A stretch of DNA of 64,000 nt, from the NCBI RefSeq assembly GCF_024228315.1, contig NZ_CP100455.1, positions 553,329 to 617,328 of the forward strand. The letters run 5' to 3'. The notes beneath the pieces were generated by a model. The model did no database searches. It worked only from the letters and a program-made list of their open reading frames with translations, and had not been told where the DNA came from. A program made the position numbers and the translations under genes. The number at the start of each line of letters is the position of its first letter. Positions within the stretch are counted from its first letter, which is position 1. This DNA comes from Halomarina pelagica. Its GTDB lineage: Archaea > Halobacteriota > Halobacteria > Halobacteriales > Haloarculaceae. Below, piece after piece: positions 59,373 to 64,000 of the stretch.

Positions 59373-60806
59373 ATGGTCGTGCCAACGATTGACGCCGCCG
59401 TGCTGCTGGTGTACGTGCTCGGCATGCTCGGGATCGGGTACTGGGGCTACCGCAGGTCGGAGACGCTCGACGACTACCTCGTCGCCGGACGGAACATTCC
59501 GATCTGGATGTACGTGCCCGTCATGTCGGCCGTCATCCTGGGCGGCGCGTCGACGATCGGCGGCGGCGGGCTCGGCTACCAGTACGGGATCTCGGGGGCG
59601 TGGCTCGTCGTCTCGCTCGGGATCGGGACGATCGCGCTCGGGCTCCTCATCTCGACGAACCTCGCTAACCTCCGGGCGTATTCGCTGGGCGAAGTCCTCG
59701 AACGGCGGTACGACGAGTACTCGGGGACGATCGGTGCGGCGATCGCCGGCGTCTACGCGCTCACGATCGCGATCACGCAGACGATCGCGATCGGGAAGGT
59801 GCTGAGCGCCCTCTTCGGCTTCCAGCAGAGTACCATGATCGTCGCCGCCGGCGTCATCGTCATCGGCTACACGGCGCTCGGCGGCATGCTGACCGTCACG
59901 ATGACCGACTTCGTGCAGTGGATCATCATGACCGTCGGGGTCTTCCTCTTCGCGATCCCGCTCGGACTCGACGCGGTCGGCGGGCTCTCCGGACTGACCG
60001 CCGAACTCGATCCGTCGTACTTCGCCCCGGCCGCGATCGGGTGGAAGACGATTGCCAGCTACGTCCTCCTCTACGTCCTGGGCATCATGATCGGGCAGGA
60101 CATCTGGCAGCGGGTGTTCACCGCGAGGAGCGCCGAGGTCGCGCGGACGGGCAACGTCGCCGCCGGTATCTACACCATCGTCTACGGGATCGCGACCGCC
60201 TTCCTCGGCGCGATCGCGGTCGCCGTCCTCCCGAACCTCGCGGATCCGGAACTCGCGCTCCCGCGGCTCATCCTGGAGGTCGTCCCGGTCGGCGTTTCGG
60301 GCCTCATCCTGGCCGGGTTCGTCTCCGCGATGATGTCGACGGCGGACTCGGCGCTGCTCGCCTCGAGCACGCTGTTCACGAGCGACGTCTACAAGCGCTT
60401 CGTCGATCCCGACGCGTCCGACGAGACCTACACTCGCGTGTCGCGCGCGTTCGTCCTCGGACTGGGGGCGGTCATGATCTACGCGGCCGTCGCGATCGGG
60501 AACGTCGTCCAGGCGCTCGTCCTCGCGTACGACCTCTTGACGGGCTGTATCTTCGTCCCGGTTTTCGCCGCGTTCTTCTGGGAGCGTTCGACGTGGCAGG
60601 GCGCGCTGTCGTCGATCGTCGCGAGCGCGGGCGTCGTCGTCGCCTCCCTCTGGACGTACGGCTTCTCGTCGAATCTCCCCATCGTCTACGGGCTCGCGAC
60701 GAGTACGGTCGTGTTCGTCGTCGTCAGCGTCGTCACCGGCCCGCCCGCCGCGGAGAAGCTCCGGGCGTGGACGCGGAGTCTCGGGTACGACGCCTCGACG
60801 GACTGA
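59373..60806 (+). CDS. Sodium:solute symporter family transporter
   Basis: This protein of about 477 residues has 12-13 helices. Family features include GYRRSETLDDYLVAGRNIPIWMYVPVMSAVILGGASTIGG near the N-terminus, FVQWIIMTVGVFLF, and GFVSAMMSTADSALLASSTLFTSDVYKRF, which corresponds to the sodium-site serines of SSS carriers. ATG 59373 lies 27 bases from GTTAAGTA; an ATG at 59355 is the alternative start. The substrate is unknown, but the divergent NrpR gene suggests a nitrogenous compound such as an amino acid, polyamine or guanidino compound. Confidence 0.9.
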   Translation: MVVPTIDAAVLLVYVLGMLGIGYWGYRRSETLDDYLVAGRNIPIWMYVPVMSAVILGGASTIGGGGLGYQYGISGAWLVVSLGIGTIALGLLISTNLANLRAYSLGEVLERRYDEYSGTIGAAIAGVYALTIAITQTIAIGKVLSALFGFQQSTMIVAAGVIVIGYTALGGMLTVTMTDFVQWIIMTVGVFLFAIPLGLDAVGGLSGLTAELDPSYFAPAAIGWKTIASYVLLYVLGIMIGQDIWQRVFTARSAEVARTGNVAAGIYTIVYGIATAFLGAIAVAVLPNLADPELALPRLILEVVPVGVSGLILAGFVSAMMSTADSALLASSTLFTSDVYKRFVDPDASDETYTRVSRAFVLGLGAVMIYAAVAIGNVVQALVLAYDLLTGCIFVPVFAAFFWERSTWQGALSSIVASAGVVVASLWTYGFSSNLPIVYGLATSTVVFVVVSVVTGPPAAEKLRAWTRSLGYDASTD

Positions 60807-61117
60807 ATTCGAACCGGTACCCACGCCGAACCGTAGACGCCCGGTTGCACGGTACGGCCGTCGGAGATCCTCCCTGTCACGGAAGAATCGAGGGAGGGAG
60901 TCACGAAGAACCGTCTCACGACATCGATTCCGCACTGGCCACCGTTCGACGGCAGCCCACAGCTATCGGCAGTATCGACAGGGTGGGCTGACGGAAGATG
61001 TCGAACTTCGTTACGTTCGACGCTCCGTCACGATTCGTTTGCGAGACCGGACGGGGGACCGTGGCGACACGCCATCGAGACGGCGGCGGCGACCGACCCG
61101 GCGGCTCGGAGGTCACC
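60807..61117. other. Intergenic region after the symporter
   Basis: About 310 bases between convergent genes. No gene, repeat or clear hairpin was seen. Confidence 0.5.
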
Positions 61118-63277
<2,160 letters not shown>

Positions 63278-63484
63278 TTAGACTGTTAAGGTTATCTAAT
63301 TCGGTAACGAAGTATTCGCTGCGGCCCAAGCTATCTATCGGATCTGTAAACTTTCGTTAGGGAGGGGGTTCACGCCCCGTATTCGGTACGGACTGCCCCA
63401 ATACAGACACGTGACATTTTCGAGGACGAAATCCCTGTAGAGTTCCTGACTGGACGTCTTTCGTGGCGATCGCGGGGTGACGAT

Positions 63485-63750
63485 CCGGCGGACGTCGGTG
63501 CGAGCGGTCGCGATCGCGCTCGTGGTGTCGTCGGTGATGACGGCGGTGGCGAGGCCGTACTCCACGTCGTTGACGACGCGGACCATCTCGTCGTAGTCGT
63601 CCCAGCGGAACACGCCGATGACGGGGCCGAATGCCCCTCTCGAACGGCTTCGCCGTCGTAATCCAACCCCCGATGAGCGTCGGCTCGCCGTACCAACCGT
63701 CGGCGAGCGCCGCATCGGTGTCGGTTCCCGTGAGGACGCAGACTCCGAAC
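63485..63750 (-). pseudogene. Aldehyde dehydrogenase remnant with frameshift
   Basis: Two pieces of one aldehyde dehydrogenase are visible in different frames of the minus strand. The first (63746-63666) reads GVCVLTGTDTDAALADGWYG then EPTLIGG, and the second (63634-63485) reads AFGPVIGVFRWDDYDEMVRV, VNDVEYGLATAVITDD and onward. They match consecutive C-terminal parts of the family. The frame shifts in the DNA between them, the catalytic cysteine region and the N-terminal half are missing upstream, and homology stops after TARTDVR. The gene is therefore truncated and inactive. Confidence 0.8.
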
Positions 63751-64000
63751 CGACGGTTCGATGGATGCACCCCACAATATCGCGATATAGAGTGTATGGA
63801 ACCATCGGCCACCGCACGTCTCACCGCAGGGGCGGCGGTCGGTCCCCCTCCTGAGAACTCGGCCCGAACGAAGCGCGCGTACACCGGGGACGCCGGTCCA
63901 TCCCGATCTTCGGCGAACACGCCATCCCGCTCGACGTGCGGTCCCCCACCGGCCCCCTCGACGATAACGTCCAGTGTCGAGGGGCGCTGCTCGTGGATGG
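63751..64000. other. Window end without a recognisable gene
   Basis: The minus strand is open through part of this stretch (ending in frames such as DVIVEGAGGGPHVERDGVF) but matches no family I recognise. It may be the decayed upstream neighbour of the aldehyde dehydrogenase remnant. Confidence 0.4.

Overview
The window is a high-GC stretch of a haloarchaeal (class Halobacteria) chromosome or large replicon. The evidence is the strongly acidic proteins, a TFB gene, Tat-dependent lipoprotein signals on both substrate-binding proteins, TATA-box promoters about 25-30 bases before many start codons (leaderless transcripts), ATGA/GTGA start-stop overlaps, and haloarchaeal-type small proteins. No rRNA, tRNA, CRISPR array or intact insertion sequence was seen. 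Layout. (1) 1-8.6 kb: the end of an enolase-superfamily gene, a metallo-beta-lactamase-fold protein, a short-chain dehydrogenase, then a probable nucleoside salvage locus: two nucleoside hydrolases flanking a UspA protein and a complete ECF importer (S component, T component, fused A1-A2 ATPase), closed by a XapX-domain protein. The two hydrolases share near-identical DNA blocks separated by diverged blocks, and every degenerate ATPase motif of the fusion falls in one of its two composite ATP sites. (2) 8.6-12.6 kb: a gene-poor stretch, a rhodanese/ETHE1-type sulfur protein, a ribbon-helix-helix protein and an MFS transporter. (3) 12.6-41.1 kb: a large catabolic region for organic acids and CoA thioesters. 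It holds three class III CoA-transferases, an enoyl-CoA hydratase, an Fe-type alcohol dehydrogenase, two cupins, an enolase-superfamily enzyme, a tartrate/D-malate-type dehydrogenase, two MmgE/PrpD proteins, an acyl-CoA dehydrogenase, a MaoC hydratase, a TcuA-like flavoprotein, a methylisocitrate-lyase-family enzyme, three MFS transporters and an IclR regulator. A CUT1 sugar-type ABC transporter and a phosphonoacetate hydrolase lie inside it. A 26-bp polypyrimidine tandem repeat follows the ABC permeases. (4) 42.1-43.1 kb: a TFB. (5) 43.2-56.1 kb: a C-P lyase locus. phnGHIJKLM plus a TIM-barrel protein run leftward and phnDCE plus a hexapeptide transferase run rightward from a shared promoter region, followed by an HTH-PhoU regulator and a PhoU protein. 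A 22-bp palindrome before the HTH-PhoU gene has a close relative between phnG and phnD, which suggests one regulon. phnN and phnP are absent, so the TIM-barrel protein may process the cyclic ribose phosphate product. (6) 56.2-60.8 kb: a TRAM protein, a ureohydrolase with a small overlapping partner, NrpR and a divergent sodium:solute symporter. (7) 61.1-64 kb: katG and a decayed aldehyde dehydrogenase. Taken together, the window equips a heterotroph to take up and degrade nucleosides, phosphonates, sugars and branched or tricarboxylic organic acids.
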